A DNA stretch of 64,000 bases from NCBI RefSeq assembly GCF_030012985.1, contig NZ_CP120233.1, forward strand, positions 4,335,001-4,399,000, read 5' to 3'. The translations under genes and the position numbers were made by a program. Position 1 is the stretch's first letter. The number at the start of each line of letters is the position of its first letter. This DNA is from Microbulbifer sp. VAAF005. Its GTDB lineage: Bacteria > Pseudomonadota > Gammaproteobacteria > Pseudomonadales > Cellvibrionaceae. The notes under the pieces were generated by a model that ran no database searches, was not told where the DNA came from, and saw only the letters and a program-made list of their open reading frames with translations. This document shows, piece after piece, positions 17,111 through 27,374 of the stretch.

Positions 17111-18979
17111 ATGAATCGCTACCCGATCTGGAAGTACTTTCTGATTCTCGCGGTTGTGGCCTTTGGCCTGATGTACGCCGCGCCCAATCTCTATAAGCCG
17201 GACCCTGCCGTGCAGATTTCCGGGCAATCCAGTGCACTCACCATCGGCCCCGATGTCCTTGCGAATGCACAAAAAGCCCTGGATGATGCGGGTATTGCTC
17301 ACTTCGGCGGCGAAGTTGGGGACAAGTCAGTACTGATTCGCTTGAACTCCATGGAGGAGCAGTTGCCGGCTAAAGAGGCGATTCAAAAAGCGCTTGGAAC
17401 CACCAACTATGTTGTCGCCCTGAACCTGGCTTCCACCACACCCCAGTGGATGAAAGATATCGGCGCTAGCCCGATGAAGCTCGGTCTGGACCTGGCCGGT
17501 GGTGTGCACTTCCTGATGGAAGTCGACACCAACACCATCGTCAAGAACAACATGGAGAGCTACGAGCAGGAAGTGAAAAGCAAACTGCGCGAAGCCAAGG
17601 CCCGTTACCGCAATGTGGAATTGGTGGATGATCGCGAGATTATTGCCCGTTTCCGCAACGATGAGCTGCGCAGCCTGGCGATGTCCACCATGCGCAAGGA
17701 ATTCCCACAGCTTCAACTGCGCGAGTCCGGCAGCGGCGAAAACCTGGAGATCCGCGCAACCCTGACCGAACAGGAAATCAAGCAGCTGGAAGATTACGCC
17801 GTAACCCAGAACCTTACCACTCTGCGCAACCGGGTGAACGAGCTGGGTGTTGCTGAGCCGATCGTACAGCGCCAGGGCCGCAACCGTATCGTTGTGGAGC
17901 TGCCCGGTGTACAGGACACCGCAGAGGCCAAGCGTATTATCGGTAAGACAGCCAACCTCGAATACCGTATGGAAGCCCGCCCGGATGAGCTGGTTTCCAA
18001 TAAGGAATACTTCGAGCGTCGTGACCCCGAGGAGCAACAGTTGTACGGTGGTGCCTGGCTGGAGCGCCAGATCATTATCAAAGGTGACAGCGTTACTAAT
18101 GCCCGAGTCGGTTACGACGAGAGCGGCTTCCCTCAGGTAAATATCACTCTCGATGCCCGTGGTGGCGAGATGATGCATCGCGCTACCTGGAAGAATGTCG
18201 GCCGCCGTATGGGCACCCTGTTTATCGAGACTCGCTTTGAGCCGGTAACCGAAATCGACGAAAACGGTAACGAAGTTACCGTGCAGAAGCGCACCGAAGA
18301 GAGGAAGATTATTAATCTGGCCACAGTACAGAGTGCCTTGGGCAAGCAGTTCCGCACCACCGGTCTGGATAGCCCGGCCGAGGCCCAGGAATTGGCCCTG
18401 CTGCTGCGTGCCGGTGCCCTGGCTGCGCCCATGTACTTTGTGGAAGAGCGTGTGATCGGCCCATCCCTGGGTGCGGATAACATTAAGGTGGGTGTGCAAT
18501 CCGTACAGATCGGTCTGCTGGCCGTGATTATCTGTATGCTGATTTCCTACCGCGTATTTGGCTTGGCCGCGAACCTGGCCCTGGCGGTGAATATGATCCT
18601 GCTGGTGGCGGTCATGTCGCTGTTGGGTGCAACCCTCACGCTGCCTGGTATCGCCGGTATCGTATTGACCGTGGGTATGGCGGTGGATGCCAACGTGCTT
18701 ATCTTCTCGCGAATACGGGAGGAGCTCAGGAATGGGATGCCTCCCCAGACAGCGATCAGTGCCGGTTTTGACAATGCTTACAGCACCATTGTGGATGCGA
18801 ACATCACCACCCTGATTGTGGCGGTGATTCTGTATGCCATCGGCTCCGGTCCGGTACAGGGCTTCGCGGTAACCCTGTCTATCGGTATTCTCACCTCCAT
18901 GTTCAGTGCCATTATGGGTACGCGAGCAATTGTTAACTTGTTCTACGGCGGTCGCCGTGTGCAGAAGCTCTGGATTTAA
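17111..18979 (+). CDS. secD: Protein translocase subunit SecD
   Basis: SecD pairs with SecF in the inner membrane and uses the proton-motive force to pull exported proteins across in the late phase of Sec translocation. The 622-residue product has the first membrane helix near the N-terminus, the DLAGGVHFLMEVD motif, a large periplasmic region with LNQ-like NRVNELGVAEPIVQRQG, and a C-terminal bundle with VDANVLIFSRIREELRNG. Length is normal. It is followed 11 bases later by secF. YajC, usually encoded just before secD, is absent here. Confidence 0.97.
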   Translation: MNRYPIWKYFLILAVVAFGLMYAAPNLYKPDPAVQISGQSSALTIGPDVLANAQKALDDAGIAHFGGEVGDKSVLIRLNSMEEQLPAKEAIQKALGTTNYVVALNLASTTPQWMKDIGASPMKLGLDLAGGVHFLMEVDTNTIVKNNMESYEQEVKSKLREAKARYRNVELVDDREIIARFRNDELRSLAMSTMRKEFPQLQLRESGSGENLEIRATLTEQEIKQLEDYAVTQNLTTLRNRVNELGVAEPIVQRQGRNRIVVELPGVQDTAEAKRIIGKTANLEYRMEARPDELVSNKEYFERRDPEEQQLYGGAWLERQIIIKGDSVTNARVGYDESGFPQVNITLDARGGEMMHRATWKNVGRRMGTLFIETRFEPVTEIDENGNEVTVQKRTEERKIINLATVQSALGKQFRTTGLDSPAEAQELALLLRAGALAAPMYFVEERVIGPSLGADNIKVGVQSVQIGLLAVIICMLISYRVFGLAANLALAVNMILLVAVMSLLGATLTLPGIAGIVLTVGMAVDANVLIFSRIREELRNGMPPQTAISAGFDNAYSTIVDANITTLIVAVILYAIGSGPVQGFAVTLSIGILTSMFSAIMGTRAIVNLFYGGRRVQKLWI

Positions 18980-18990
18980 GGGAGTCAGTC

Positions 18991-19992
18991 ATGAGTGAGA
19001 CCAAAGTGGATAACGGCAAAATTACCGAGTACATGGGCAAGCGCGTCTACGACTTTATGCGCTGGCGCAAGATTGCCGGGGTTGTCTCGGTGGTGCTGGT
19101 ACTTTCCTCTATCGCCGCACTGGCGATGAACGGCCTGAAGTTCGGCCTGGACTTTACCGGTGGTACCCAGGTTGAAGTGGGCTATGAGGTAACGCCTTTT
19201 ATTAGCGACGTGCGCGATCAGCTGGAAGCAGCGGGTTATGACGGCGCCACGGTAGTGAATTTTGGTTCTGAAAAGGACCTGCTGATCAAGTTGCCCCCTG
19301 AGGTGACCGAAGAGGAAACCCAGATCAGCGCTACCAGCCAGGAAACTACAACACCGATCGGTGACAAGGTAGTGGCTCTGCTGAAGGCCGGCAGTGAAGG
19401 CGATGTTGAGCTGCGCCGTGTTGAAATGGTCGGCCCTCAAGTGGGTGCCGAGCTGCGCGACGACGGAGGCCTGGGCATGATGCTGGCCCTGTTTATGGTG
19501 ATGATCTACGTTGCCCTGCGCTTCCAGTACAAGTTCTCCTTTGGTGCTGTAGCGGCTCTGGGTCACGATGTGATTATCGTGCTGGGTTTCTTTGCATTGA
19601 TGGGACTGGACTTCGATCTGACTGTTTTAGCGGCGGTACTGGCAGTGATCGGTTACTCCCTGAACGATACCATTGTGGTATCTGACCGTATCCGTGAGAA
19701 CTTCCGCAAGGTGCGTAAGGCTGAGGCCGAGGAGATTATCAATATCTCTATCAGTCAGACCCTGGGCCGTACCTTTATGACGTCCTTCACCACCTTGCTG
19801 GTGCTGTGGGCGCTGCAGTTCTTCGGTGGGGAATTGATCCACAACTTCTCCCTGGCCTTAATTGTGGGTGTGGTAGTGGGTACTTACTCCTCTGTTTACG
19901 TAGCTGCCAACGTGCTGATGGCTTTGAATATCAACAAAGAAGACCTGATGCCGCCGGTGAAAGAGGGTGCGGAACTGGAAGAAATGCCCTGA
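18991..19992 (+). CDS. secF: Protein translocase subunit SecF
   Basis: Partner of SecD, 333 residues. Family motifs are GLDFTGGTQVEV after the first helix, GPQVGAELRDDG before helix 2, and the C-terminal bundle with AVIGYSLNDTIVVSDRIREN and FFGGELIHNFSLALIVG. A GGGAGTCAG sequence precedes the start. It ends the secDF unit and is followed by a strong terminator-like hairpin. Confidence 0.97.
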   Translation: MSETKVDNGKITEYMGKRVYDFMRWRKIAGVVSVVLVLSSIAALAMNGLKFGLDFTGGTQVEVGYEVTPFISDVRDQLEAAGYDGATVVNFGSEKDLLIKLPPEVTEEETQISATSQETTTPIGDKVVALLKAGSEGDVELRRVEMVGPQVGAELRDDGGLGMMLALFMVMIYVALRFQYKFSFGAVAALGHDVIIVLGFFALMGLDFDLTVLAAVLAVIGYSLNDTIVVSDRIRENFRKVRKAEAEEIINISISQTLGRTFMTSFTTLLVLWALQFFGGELIHNFSLALIVGVVVGTYSSVYVAANVLMALNINKEDLMPPVKEGAELEEMP

Positions 19993-20036
19993 TGTGAATG
20001 AGAAGTGGCTGCGTTGACGCAGCCATATTCGAGCGG

Positions 20037-20086
20037 CCCCGGCCGCGCTTTGCTGTTGATCAGCGGAGCGCCGTCGGGGTTTTTTA
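20037..20086 (+). terminator. Terminator after secF
   Basis: An imperfect GC-rich stem (CCCCGGCCGCGCT against AGCGCCGTCGGGG) is followed by a run of seven T. Confidence 0.8.
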
Positions 20087-20097
20087 TTGCGCGGAGG

Positions 20098-20292
20098 TTA
20101 GTCTCTGGGCTTTTTGCCGAGGGTGATGTGCTTGGGGCCGGAAGTGTTGGTCTGGCCGCTCACCCCTTTGGGCACCTGCTCGATCTCACCGCCACCGGCG
20201 AGGAACGCCTTTACCTGCTCCTCGATACTTTCGCTGGTCTCGAGGGGAGCGGCTTGTTTGCGATTGGAGGAAGAGGAAGGTTTCTTGGCCAC
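20098..20292 (-). CDS. Small basic conserved-looking protein
   Basis: A 64-residue protein with a Ser/Lys-rich start (MAKKPSSSSNRKQ) and a short ordered core, EEQVKAFLAGGGEIEQVPKG, ending in KHITLGKKPRD. The FLAGGGEIEQVPKG pattern resembles short gammaproteobacterial proteins, including the C-terminal segment of SutA-like RNA-polymerase-binding proteins (FLSRGGKVQEI), but the link is tentative. The gene stands alone between secDF and rnt, on the opposite strand from secDF. Confidence 0.6.
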   Translation of the reverse strand: MAKKPSSSSNRKQAAPLETSESIEEQVKAFLAGGGEIEQVPKGVSGQTNTSGPKHITLGKKPRD

Positions 20293-20428
20293 GGCGCTAT
20301 CCGGTTTTTATGTGTAAGCGGGCCATATTAGCACGGTTTGAACAAAAAATCACCCAAGTGGCCAGAGTCTGCGCATAGCGGGTATTTTGTCGACAGTTTT
20401 CGGATAATTCTGTCGTTTTTGGATAAAT

Positions 20429-20450
20429 CGGGCCGCTTCGAGGCAGCCCG
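20429..20450 (-). terminator. Hairpin after rnt
   Basis: On the minus strand CGGGCTGC and GCGGCCCG pair around a CTCGAA loop, then ATTTATCC. It is placed 13 bases past the rnt stop. Confidence 0.6.
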
Positions 20451-20462
20451 GGAGATATTGCG

Positions 20463-21134
20463 TTATTCAGCTTCTTCTGTGGTCTCTTCGGTTTCCAGCG
20501 GCCAGCCGCCCATCTCTTTCCACTTGTTCACGATGCCGCAAAACAGGGTTGCGGTTTTTTCTGCGTCGTACTCGGCAGAGTGGGCGCAGTTGTTATCAAA
20601 CTCGATTCCAGCAACCTGGCAAGCTTTGGCCAGTACGGTCTGGCCGTAGGCGAGGCCGGCAAGACTGGCGGTATCGAAGCAGGAAAACGGGTGGAATGGA
20701 TTGCGCTTGATGCCGGTCCGTTCAACGGCTGCATTGACGAAGCCCAGGTCGAAGTGGGCATTGTGGGCAACCACGATGGCACGGGTGCAGCTGTGCTTTT
20801 TCACGGCGCTGCGAATCTTGCGGAACAGCTCGGGGATGGCAATTTCTTCCGGCCATGCGTCGCGGTCCGGGGATTCCAGGTCGATGCCAATAAAATCGAG
20901 GGCGGATTGCTCAACGTTGGCGCCTTCAAAAGGCTCCAGGTGGAAACTGTGGGTCTCCAGTGGGAAGAGGTTGCCGGAGTCATCCATATCCAGGATAACC
21001 GCTGAAATTTCCAGCAGGGCATCGGTGCGGGCGTTAAAGCCGCCGGTTTCAAGGTCGATGACCACGGGCAGAAAGCCACGGAATCGCTGGGCGAGAGAGC
21101 TTTTTGGTCCTGTGGGTTCTTCGGCGGGTGTCAC
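20463..21134 (-). CDS. rnt: Ribonuclease T
   Basis: RNase T trims the 3' ends of tRNAs and other stable RNAs and removes the terminal AMP of tRNA-CCA. The 223-residue product has the DEDDh exonuclease motifs: [15 protein letters not shown], the middle Asp in [14 protein letters not shown] and the late His/Asp in [15 protein letters not shown]. The C-terminal tail is acidic. It follows pyrC on the same strand with about 130 bases between, a neighbourhood also known in pseudomonads. Cytoplasmic. Confidence 0.95.
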   Translation of the reverse strand: MTPAEEPTGPKSSLAQRFRGFLPVVIDLETGGFNARTDALLEISAVILDMDDSGNLFPLETHSFHLEPFEGANVEQSALDFIGIDLESPDRDAWPEEIAIPELFRKIRSAVKKHSCTRAIVVAHNAHFDLGFVNAAVERTGIKRNPFHPFSCFDTASLAGLAYGQTVLAKACQVAGIEFDNNCAHSAEYDAEKTATLFCGIVNKWKEMGGWPLETEETTEEAE

Positions 21135-21264
21135 GGTGGTTCCTTGTAAATCTTGTCTTCAGGCCAGCAGCATTTGGCGCTGGTGGGGCAGGGTATTGTA
21201 TTCGAATTGTGGCGCCCGCCGGGAGGACTCTCCCCGCAGGCGCTGTAATCAGGGCATTCGCCGA

Positions 21265-22296
21265 TTACGCAAGTTGCCAGTTTAAGGTTTCGCCGGCTGC
21301 GAGGGGAATCAGATTTTCACCACCCATATCCAGTTTTTCCGGCAGGGTCCAGGGGCTCTTGACCAGGGTGATGGTGCCCTCATTGCGCGGCAGCTCGTAA
21401 AAATCGGGGCCGAACTCACTGGCAAAGCCTTCCAGTTTGTCCAGTTTGCCTGCGCGCTCGAATACCTCGGCGTAGAGTTCGATGGCGGAATAGGCTGTGT
21501 AGCAGCCGGCGCAACCACAGGAGTGTTCTTTCTTGTGGTGGGCGTGGGGGGCTGAGTCGGTGCCGAGGAAAAACTTTGGACTACCGCTGGTGGCCGCTTC
21601 GATCAGCGCATTTTGGTGGTAGCCGCGCTTGAGGATTGGCAGGCAGTAAAAATGCGGCTGAATTCCGCCAACCAGCATATGGTTGCGGTTGTATAGCAGG
21701 TGGTGTGCGGTAATGGTTGCGGCAACACCTTCGCGGGCGCCCTGTACAAACTCTGCCGCTTGGGCGGTGGTGATATGTTCAAACACCACTTTCAGTGTGG
21801 GGAAGTCATCGACCAGGCGGGACAGGGTCTTCTCGATAAAAGCCTGCTCGCGATCGAAGATGTCGATATCGCTGGTGGTAACTTCACCGTGTACCAGCAG
21901 CTTCATACCGCAGGCCTGCATTTCCTCCAGGGCCGGGTAGATATTGGCGATATCGGTAACGCCGGAATCGGAGTTGGTGGTCGCGCCCGCTGGGTACAGT
22001 TTGGCGGCGATAACTCCGGCTTCGTGGGCTTTGCGAATGACAGCGGCGTCGGTCTTATCGGTGAGGTAGATCACCATCAAGGGTTCGAAAGGAGTGTCGG
22101 CGGGAACATTGGCGTTGATACGTTCCTTATATGCCACTGCACTTTCGGCATCGGTTACGGGGGGTACCAGATTGGGCATTACAATCACGCGGCGGAATTG
22201 TTTTGCGGCATCGGGCACAGTGCGCCCGAGAGCGGCGCCGTCGCGCAGGTGAATATGCCAGTCATCGGGGGCGCGAAGGGTAATTTGCTCCGTCAT
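21265..22296 (-). CDS. pyrC: Dihydroorotase
   Basis: Zinc enzyme of de novo pyrimidine synthesis that interconverts carbamoyl-aspartate and dihydroorotate. The 343-residue length fits the class II (E. coli-type) enzyme. Visible ligands are HIHLRDGA for the first metal pair, the carbamylated Lys in [16 protein letters not shown], His in LLVHGEV and FEHITT, and Asp in [14 protein letters not shown]. The short loop [21 protein letters not shown] is typical of this class. Transcribed toward rnt. Confidence 0.97.
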   Translation of the reverse strand: MTEQITLRAPDDWHIHLRDGAALGRTVPDAAKQFRRVIVMPNLVPPVTDAESAVAYKERINANVPADTPFEPLMVIYLTDKTDAAVIRKAHEAGVIAAKLYPAGATTNSDSGVTDIANIYPALEEMQACGMKLLVHGEVTTSDIDIFDREQAFIEKTLSRLVDDFPTLKVVFEHITTAQAAEFVQGAREGVAATITAHHLLYNRNHMLVGGIQPHFYCLPILKRGYHQNALIEAATSGSPKFFLGTDSAPHAHHKKEHSCGCAGCYTAYSAIELYAEVFERAGKLDKLEGFASEFGPDFYELPRNEGTITLVKSPWTLPEKLDMGGENLIPLAAGETLNWQLA

Positions 22297-22615
22297 GGTA
22301 CTCCGTAAAGCTTCTTAGCGTAGTGAGTCGTTGTGCGGCGCGAATGCTACCCGAAGCTGTACAAAATTGCGATGCACGAAAAGGCTAAAAATCAATCAAT
22401 TGTACTTACTCGCGCCTTGGCGCTAGTCGATCGCGAGCTTAGGCGCTACAATCGCGCCCCGACAAAGAGTGTGGGTATTATTGTGCCCGCAATTTACCGA
22501 TCCTGGGCATATCTCCAAGAATAACTCCCCCAGACCGACACTAGTTTCGCGTAGTGGCATTCCCCGTCTCCGCGTTTTAGTCGTGGCGACGTATTTCCGG
22601 CAGCAGAGGACAGCA
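22297..22615. other. Divergent intergenic region between pyrC and argG
   Basis: It must hold the promoters of pyrC (minus) and argG (plus). A TACAAT hexamer near 22447 is a possible -10 for argG, but no good -35 lies at the right distance. No ORF or RNA gene is recognised. Confidence 0.4.
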
Positions 22616-23836
22616 ATGAGCAAAATCGAAAAGGTGGTACTGGCATACTCCGGTGGATTGGATACGTCGGTAATTGTGCGATGGTTGCAGGAGACTTACG
22701 GTTGTGAGGTGGTGACGTTTACCGCTGATATCGGCCAGGGTGAAGAGGTAGAGCCGGCCCGTGCCAAGGCCGAGGCCCTCGGGGTCAAAGAGATTTATAT
22801 CGACGATCTGCGCGAAGAATATGTGCGCGATTTCGTTTTCCCGATGTTTCGCGCCAATGCCATTTATGAAGGGGAGTACCTGCTGGGTACTTCTATTGCG
22901 CGCCCGCTGATCGCCAAGCGCCTGATTGAGATTGCCAACGAGACTGGCGCCGATGCCATTTCCCACGGTGCTACCGGTAAAGGTAATGACCAGGTGCGCT
23001 TCGAATTGGGCGCCTACGCGCTGAAGCCGGGTATCCAGGTAATCGCCCCCTGGCGCGAGTGGGACCTGAACTCCCGCGAAAAGCTGATGCAGTACTGCGA
23101 ACAACACAATATTCCAGTGGACTTCTCTTCCAGCAAGAAGAAGTCTCCCTACTCGATGGACGCCAACCTGCTGCACATCTCTTACGAGGGCGGCAACCTT
23201 GAAGATCCCTGGGCGGAAGCCGAAGAGGATATGTGGCGCTGGAGCGTGAGCCCTGAGGCGGCTCCGGAAGAACCCACCTACATTACTTTGGGTTTTGAGA
23301 AAGGCGACCCCGTTTCTATCGACGGCGAGCGCTTAAGCCCTGCTACTTTGCTTGAGAAGCTGAATAAGTTGGGTGGAGACAACGGTATCGGTCGTCTGGA
23401 TATTGTGGAAAACCGCTATGTGGGAATGAAGTCCCGTGGCTGTTACGAAACCCCTGGCGGCACTATTTTGATGAAGGCGCACCGCGCCATTGAGTCTATT
23501 ACCCTGGATCGCGAAGTGGCGCACATGAAGGATTCCCTGATGCCGCGCTACGCCGAGCTGATTTATAACGGCTACTGGTGGTCCCCAGAGCGCCGCATGC
23601 TGCAGGCTGCGATTGACGAGTCCCAGGATGTGGTTAACGGCGAAGTGCGCCTGAAACTGTACAAAGGCAGCGTGAGTGCTGTCGGTCGTCGCTCTGCAGA
23701 CAGCCTCTTCGATGAGCGTATCGCTACTTTCGAAGACGATGCTGGCGCTTACGACCAGAAGGATGCGGAGGGCTTTATCAAGCTCAATGCCCTGCGTCTG
23801 CGCATTGCGGCAGGTAAAGGAAGAAAATTGATTTAG
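22616..23836 (+). CDS. argG: Argininosuccinate synthase
   Basis: Joins citrulline and aspartate with ATP in arginine synthesis. The 406-residue product begins [20 protein letters not shown], containing the N-type ATP pyrophosphatase SGGLDTS loop, and has [17 protein letters not shown] and the citrulline-binding region around [12 protein letters not shown]. The ATG at 22616 was chosen over an upstream in-frame start because it matches the family N-terminus and follows GAGGA. Its stop codon directly abuts the FNR-type box that drives ccoN. Confidence 0.97.
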   Translation: MSKIEKVVLAYSGGLDTSVIVRWLQETYGCEVVTFTADIGQGEEVEPARAKAEALGVKEIYIDDLREEYVRDFVFPMFRANAIYEGEYLLGTSIARPLIAKRLIEIANETGADAISHGATGKGNDQVRFELGAYALKPGIQVIAPWREWDLNSREKLMQYCEQHNIPVDFSSSKKKSPYSMDANLLHISYEGGNLEDPWAEAEEDMWRWSVSPEAAPEEPTYITLGFEKGDPVSIDGERLSPATLLEKLNKLGGDNGIGRLDIVENRYVGMKSRGCYETPGGTILMKAHRAIESITLDREVAHMKDSLMPRYAELIYNGYWWSPERRMLQAAIDESQDVVNGEVRLKLYKGSVSAVGRRSADSLFDERIATFEDDAGAYDQKDAEGFIKLNALRLRIAAGKGRKLI

Positions 23837-23878
23837 TTGATTTAGATCAGCAATTGCCGGGCAGGGATGCGCTTAAAT
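23837..23878 (+). promoter_or_regulatory. FNR/Anr-type box and -10 of the ccoNOQP operon
   Basis: TTGAT-TTAG-ATCAG at 23837-23850 matches the FNR/Anr consensus (TTGAT-N4-ATCAA) at 9 of 10 positions. A TTAAAT -10 lies at 23873-23878, which puts the box near -41.5 relative to an expected start around 23885, the spacing of class II activation. This fits induction of the cbb3 oxidase at low oxygen. Confidence 0.75.
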
Positions 23879-23896
23879 CCTTATCTGGCCAATAGT

Positions 23897-23923
23897 AACC
23901 ACAGTGCCTCACACACTGTGGTT
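23897..23923 (+). terminator. Perfect hairpin between argG and ccoN
   Basis: AACCACAGTG and CACTGTGGTT form a 10-base stem with a 7-base loop. There is no T-run. It could end argG transcripts or lie in the ccoN leader, since the predicted ccoN start site is just upstream. Confidence 0.5.
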
Positions 23924-23991
23924 ATGCACCTTCTGTGGTGGGCCAATCCCGCACAGTGGAACCGAATCTTAAAAGCAACGGAAGTAAAAAC

Positions 23992-25446
23992 ATGACGACA
24001 ACGGTGGCAAAGACCGGCCCTGTGCCGGACTATGACTACAATATCGTGCGCCAGTTCACCATCATGTCCGTGGTCTGGGGCATTTTTGGTATGGGCATGG
24101 GCGTATTGATCGCAGCCCAGCTAGCCTGGCCTGAACTCAACGACTTTTGGCAGCCCTTCTCGCACTTCGGGCGCTTGAGGCCCCTGCACACCAATGCGGT
24201 AATCTTCGCTTTTGGTGGTAGTGTTCTCTTTGCCACATCTTACTATGTGGTACAGCGTACCTGTCAGGTCCGCCTTTGGGGTGGCTGGCTGATCCCCTTC
24301 ACCTTCTGGGGATGGCAGGCCGTTATCGTCGCTGCGGCAATTACTCTGCCGATGGGCTTCACTTCCACCAAGGAATACGCTGAGCTCGAGTGGCCTATCG
24401 ATATCCTGATTGCCCTGGTTTGGGTTGCTTACGCGCTGGTGTTCTTCGGCACCATCATGAAGCGTAAGACGTCTCACATTTACGTGGCGAACTGGTTCTT
24501 CGGTGCTTACATCGTCACTATTGCTGTTCTCCATATTGTGAATAACCTGGAGATTCCTGTTGGCCCGTTCAAGTCCTACTCTATCTATTCGGGCACTAAG
24601 GACGCAATGATCCAGTGGTGGTATGGCCACAACGCAGTAGGGTTCTTCCTGACTGCCGCTTTCCTCGGCATCATGTACTACTTCGTACCTAAACAAGCTG
24701 GTCGTCCGGTTTACTCTTACCAGCTGTCTATCGTTCACTTCTGGGCACTGATCTCCCTGTACGTATGGGCTGGTGGTCACCACCTGCACTACTCAGCGCT
24801 GCCCGACTGGGCTCAGAGCCTGGCGATGGTTATGTCCCTGATTCTGCTGGCACCTTCCTGGGGCGGTATGATCAACGGCATCATGACCCTGTCCGGCGCA
24901 TGGCATAAGCTTCGCACCGACCCGACCCTGCGCTTCCTGGTGGTATCCCTGTCCTTCTACGGTATGTCTACCTTCGAAGGTCCGATGATGTCCATCAAGA
25001 CTGTAAATGCTTTGTCCCACAACACTGACTGGACCGTTGGTCACGTACACTCCGGCGCTTTGGGCTGGGTTGCCATGATCTCTATCGGTGCTCTGTATCA
25101 CCTGGTTCCGGTTCTGTGGAAGCGCCGCGAAATGTACAGCGCCAAGCTGATCAACGCGCACTTCTGGCTGGCCACTGTAGGTACTGTTCTGTACATCGCC
25201 GCTATGTGGGTTAACGGTATTACCCAGGGCCTGATGTGGCGTGCATTTAACGCCGACGGCACCCTGACTTACAGCTTCGTAGAGAGTGTTGTAGCTAGCC
25301 ATCCGGGCTATGTAGTTCGCTGGTTGGGCGGCGCCATGTTCCTGGTGGGTATGCTGCTGATGGCTTACAACGTTTACCGCACGATTACCGAGAAGGTAAA
25401 CGATGCCGAAGCCGATAACACCGTTCGAGCAGTGCCTGCGGCATAG
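23992..25446 (+). CDS. ccoN: cbb3-type cytochrome c oxidase subunit I
   Basis: Catalytic subunit of the high-affinity cbb3 terminal oxidase in the inner membrane, holding haem b and the haem b3-CuB centre. The 484-residue product has about 12 membrane segments. Likely haem/Cu ligand His lie in [40 protein letters not shown] and [11 protein letters not shown]. The ATG at 23992 follows GGAAG and gives a cytoplasmic N-terminus before the first helix. It starts the ccoNOQP operon behind the FNR-type box. Confidence 0.97.
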   Translation: MTTTVAKTGPVPDYDYNIVRQFTIMSVVWGIFGMGMGVLIAAQLAWPELNDFWQPFSHFGRLRPLHTNAVIFAFGGSVLFATSYYVVQRTCQVRLWGGWLIPFTFWGWQAVIVAAAITLPMGFTSTKEYAELEWPIDILIALVWVAYALVFFGTIMKRKTSHIYVANWFFGAYIVTIAVLHIVNNLEIPVGPFKSYSIYSGTKDAMIQWWYGHNAVGFFLTAAFLGIMYYFVPKQAGRPVYSYQLSIVHFWALISLYVWAGGHHLHYSALPDWAQSLAMVMSLILLAPSWGGMINGIMTLSGAWHKLRTDPTLRFLVVSLSFYGMSTFEGPMMSIKTVNALSHNTDWTVGHVHSGALGWVAMISIGALYHLVPVLWKRREMYSAKLINAHFWLATVGTVLYIAAMWVNGITQGLMWRAFNADGTLTYSFVESVVASHPGYVVRWLGGAMFLVGMLLMAYNVYRTITEKVNDAEADNTVRAVPAA

Positions 25447-25457
25447 GAGTTTAGATC

Positions 25458-26075
25458 GTGAAGAATCATGACCTCGTAGAAAAAAACATCGGCTGGATGA
25501 TCTTTTTCACCATTATCGCCATCAGTTTCGGCGCCCTGGTTGAGATCGTTCCGCAGTTCTTTACCAAGGATAACTACACGCCGCTGCCGGGGCAGAAGCC
25601 GCTGACAGCAATGGAGCTGGAAGGTCGCGATATCTACATTCGCGAAGGCTGCCACGTTTGCCACACTCAGATGATTCGTCCTCTGCGTGCGGAAGTTGAA
25701 CGTTACGGCCACTACTCCATGGCTCAGGAATCCATTTACGAGCACCCCTTCCTGTGGGGCTCCAAGCGTACCGGTCCAGACCTGGCGCGCGTAGGTGGAC
25801 GCTACTCTGATGAATGGCAGCGCGCGCACTTGTACAACCCGCGCAGCGTTGTGCCTGAGTCAATCATGCCTGCTTACCCCTGGTTGTTCGACAATGTGGT
25901 AACTGGCGAATACACCGCACGTAAGATGGAAGCGCTGCGCTTCGTCGGTGTGCCCTACACCGATGAGGACATCGCCAACGCCGCTGAGCCTTTCAAAGGT
26001 GGCAAGGTCAAGGAAATTGACGCGCTGGTCGCTTACTTGCAACAGCTGGGTACCCTGGTTACCCAAAAACGCTAA
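25458..26075 (+). CDS. ccoO: cbb3-type cytochrome c oxidase subunit II
   Basis: Membrane-anchored monohaem cytochrome c of 205 residues. An N-terminal helix ([19 protein letters not shown]) is followed by a periplasmic domain with the haem-binding CHVCH and the axial Met probably in ESIMPAYPW. It passes electrons from CcoP to CcoN. It starts 11 bases after ccoN. Confidence 0.96.
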   Translation: MKNHDLVEKNIGWMIFFTIIAISFGALVEIVPQFFTKDNYTPLPGQKPLTAMELEGRDIYIREGCHVCHTQMIRPLRAEVERYGHYSMAQESIYEHPFLWGSKRTGPDLARVGGRYSDEWQRAHLYNPRSVVPESIMPAYPWLFDNVVTGEYTARKMEALRFVGVPYTDEDIANAAEPFKGGKVKEIDALVAYLQQLGTLVTQKR

Positions 26076-26093
26076 TAGCGAGGAAGGAAACTC

Positions 26094-26327
26094 GTGACTA
26101 TTGAAACTTTGCGGGAAATCGGTCTGGTTCTGGGCTCTGTGGCTTTTCTGGCTATCTGCTGGTGGGCCTTCTCTCCGAAACGTAAGAAGCGCTTCGAAGA
26201 AGATGCCAATTTGCCATTTGCCGATGAAGAGCGACAAGCCGACAAGGAGAAGTCGGCCGCTCAGCAGGACGAATCCAATTCCGGGGATAAACCCGGAGCC
26301 AATCGAAAACAGGGGCAGGATAAGTAA
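26094..26327 (+). CDS. ccoQ: cbb3-type cytochrome c oxidase subunit IV
   Basis: Small single-helix subunit (77 residues) that stabilises the oxidase. Helix GLVLGSVAFLAICWWAF, then FSPKRKKRFEEDANLPFADEE, the conserved CcoQ/FixQ block. The highly charged Ser/Asp/Lys-rich tail is longer than in many homologs. It uses a GTG start after GGAAGG, and its stop overlaps the ccoP ATG by one base (TAATG). Confidence 0.92.
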   Translation: MTIETLREIGLVLGSVAFLAICWWAFSPKRKKRFEEDANLPFADEERQADKEKSAAQQDESNSGDKPGANRKQGQDK

Positions 26328-27235
26328 TGAGTACATTCTGGAGTGTGTGGGTAATTGTGCTCACCCTCGCCAATCTGGCGTTGATTACCTGGGTACTGTT
26401 CGCCAACCGAAAGGTGGCAGTGGATGACCAGGCTGAACCGGAAAACAAAACCACGGGCCACGTTTACGACGGCATCGAGGAATACGACAACCCGCTGCCC
26501 AAGTGGTGGTTCATGTTGTTTGTCGCCACCCTGGTGTTCTCTGCGGGATATCTGGTGGTTTACCCGGGTCTGGGTAACTTCAAAGGTGTTGGCGACTGGA
26601 CTTCTGTCGGTGCATTGGAAGCTTCCCAGGCTAAGGCTCAGGAGAGATTCCACGAGACCTTCGGTAAGTACGAGAATATGCCGATCGAGCAGATTGCGCA
26701 GAGCCCCGAAGCCATCAAGATGGGTTCCCGGATCTTCGCTAACAACTGTGCGGTATGTCACGGTGCAGATGCCGGTGGTAACTTCGGCTTCCCGAACCTG
26801 ACTGATAACGCCTGGCTGTACGGCGGCACTCCGGAAAAAATCCTGGAAACCCTGTACAACGGTCGTCAGGGCATGATGCCTCCTCAGGGTCCGGTGATCG
26901 GTGAGGAAGGTGTTAGAAATGCGACAGAGTATGTTCTCTCCCTGAACGGCCTGGAGCATGACACCGCCATGGCCGCCGAAGGTCAGAAGGTATTCAACAC
27001 CGTGTGTATGGCTTGTCACGGTATGGATGCCAAAGGCAACCAAATGCTGGGTGCGCCAAACCTGACCGACGACATCTGGCTGTACGGTAAGAAGCGCGAA
27101 CAGATCCAACACACTATCCGCGGAGGTCGTACAAATATGATGCCCGCGCAAAAAGACAAACTGCGTGAAGACAAGATTCGCCTCGTAGCGGCCTATGTCT
27201 ACAGCCTGTCCCAACAGGAAGAAGAAAAGCAGTAA
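26327..27235 (+). CDS. ccoP: cbb3-type cytochrome c oxidase subunit III
   Basis: Dihaem cytochrome c of 302 residues, entry point for electrons into the cbb3 oxidase. Two N-terminal membrane helices surround EEYDNPLPKWW, the signature before helix 2. The periplasmic part has two CxxCH sites, CAVCHGAD and CMACHGMD, each followed by a typical cytochrome c domain (NLTDNAWLYGG, NLTDDIWLYG). It ends the ccoNOQP operon, and a terminator follows. Confidence 0.97.
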   Translation: MSTFWSVWVIVLTLANLALITWVLFANRKVAVDDQAEPENKTTGHVYDGIEEYDNPLPKWWFMLFVATLVFSAGYLVVYPGLGNFKGVGDWTSVGALEASQAKAQERFHETFGKYENMPIEQIAQSPEAIKMGSRIFANNCAVCHGADAGGNFGFPNLTDNAWLYGGTPEKILETLYNGRQGMMPPQGPVIGEEGVRNATEYVLSLNGLEHDTAMAAEGQKVFNTVCMACHGMDAKGNQMLGAPNLTDDIWLYGKKREQIQHTIRGGRTNMMPAQKDKLREDKIRLVAAYVYSLSQQEEEKQ

Positions 27236-27245
27236 TTAACTATTG

Positions 27246-27274
27246 AGGCCCGGCATTTGCTGGGCCTTGTTTTA
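27246..27274 (+). terminator. Terminator after ccoP
   Basis: AGGCCCGGCA and TGCTGGGCCT form a stem with one mismatch followed by TGTTTTA. It separates the oxidase genes from the assembly genes. Confidence 0.8.
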
Positions 27275-27374
27275 TCAAGGGACTCCGGGCGCTGCAGGGA
27301 CGGAGAAAAAAGCCTCAACATAAGGGGCTACCTGGCCCACGTACAAGATGTGCCCGTGCGAGAGTGAGGTTTGT

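Noticed and set aside
17327..18499. A 390-codon minus-strand frame opposite secD.
   Set aside because: A shadow of secD; composition and lack of start signals argue against a gene.
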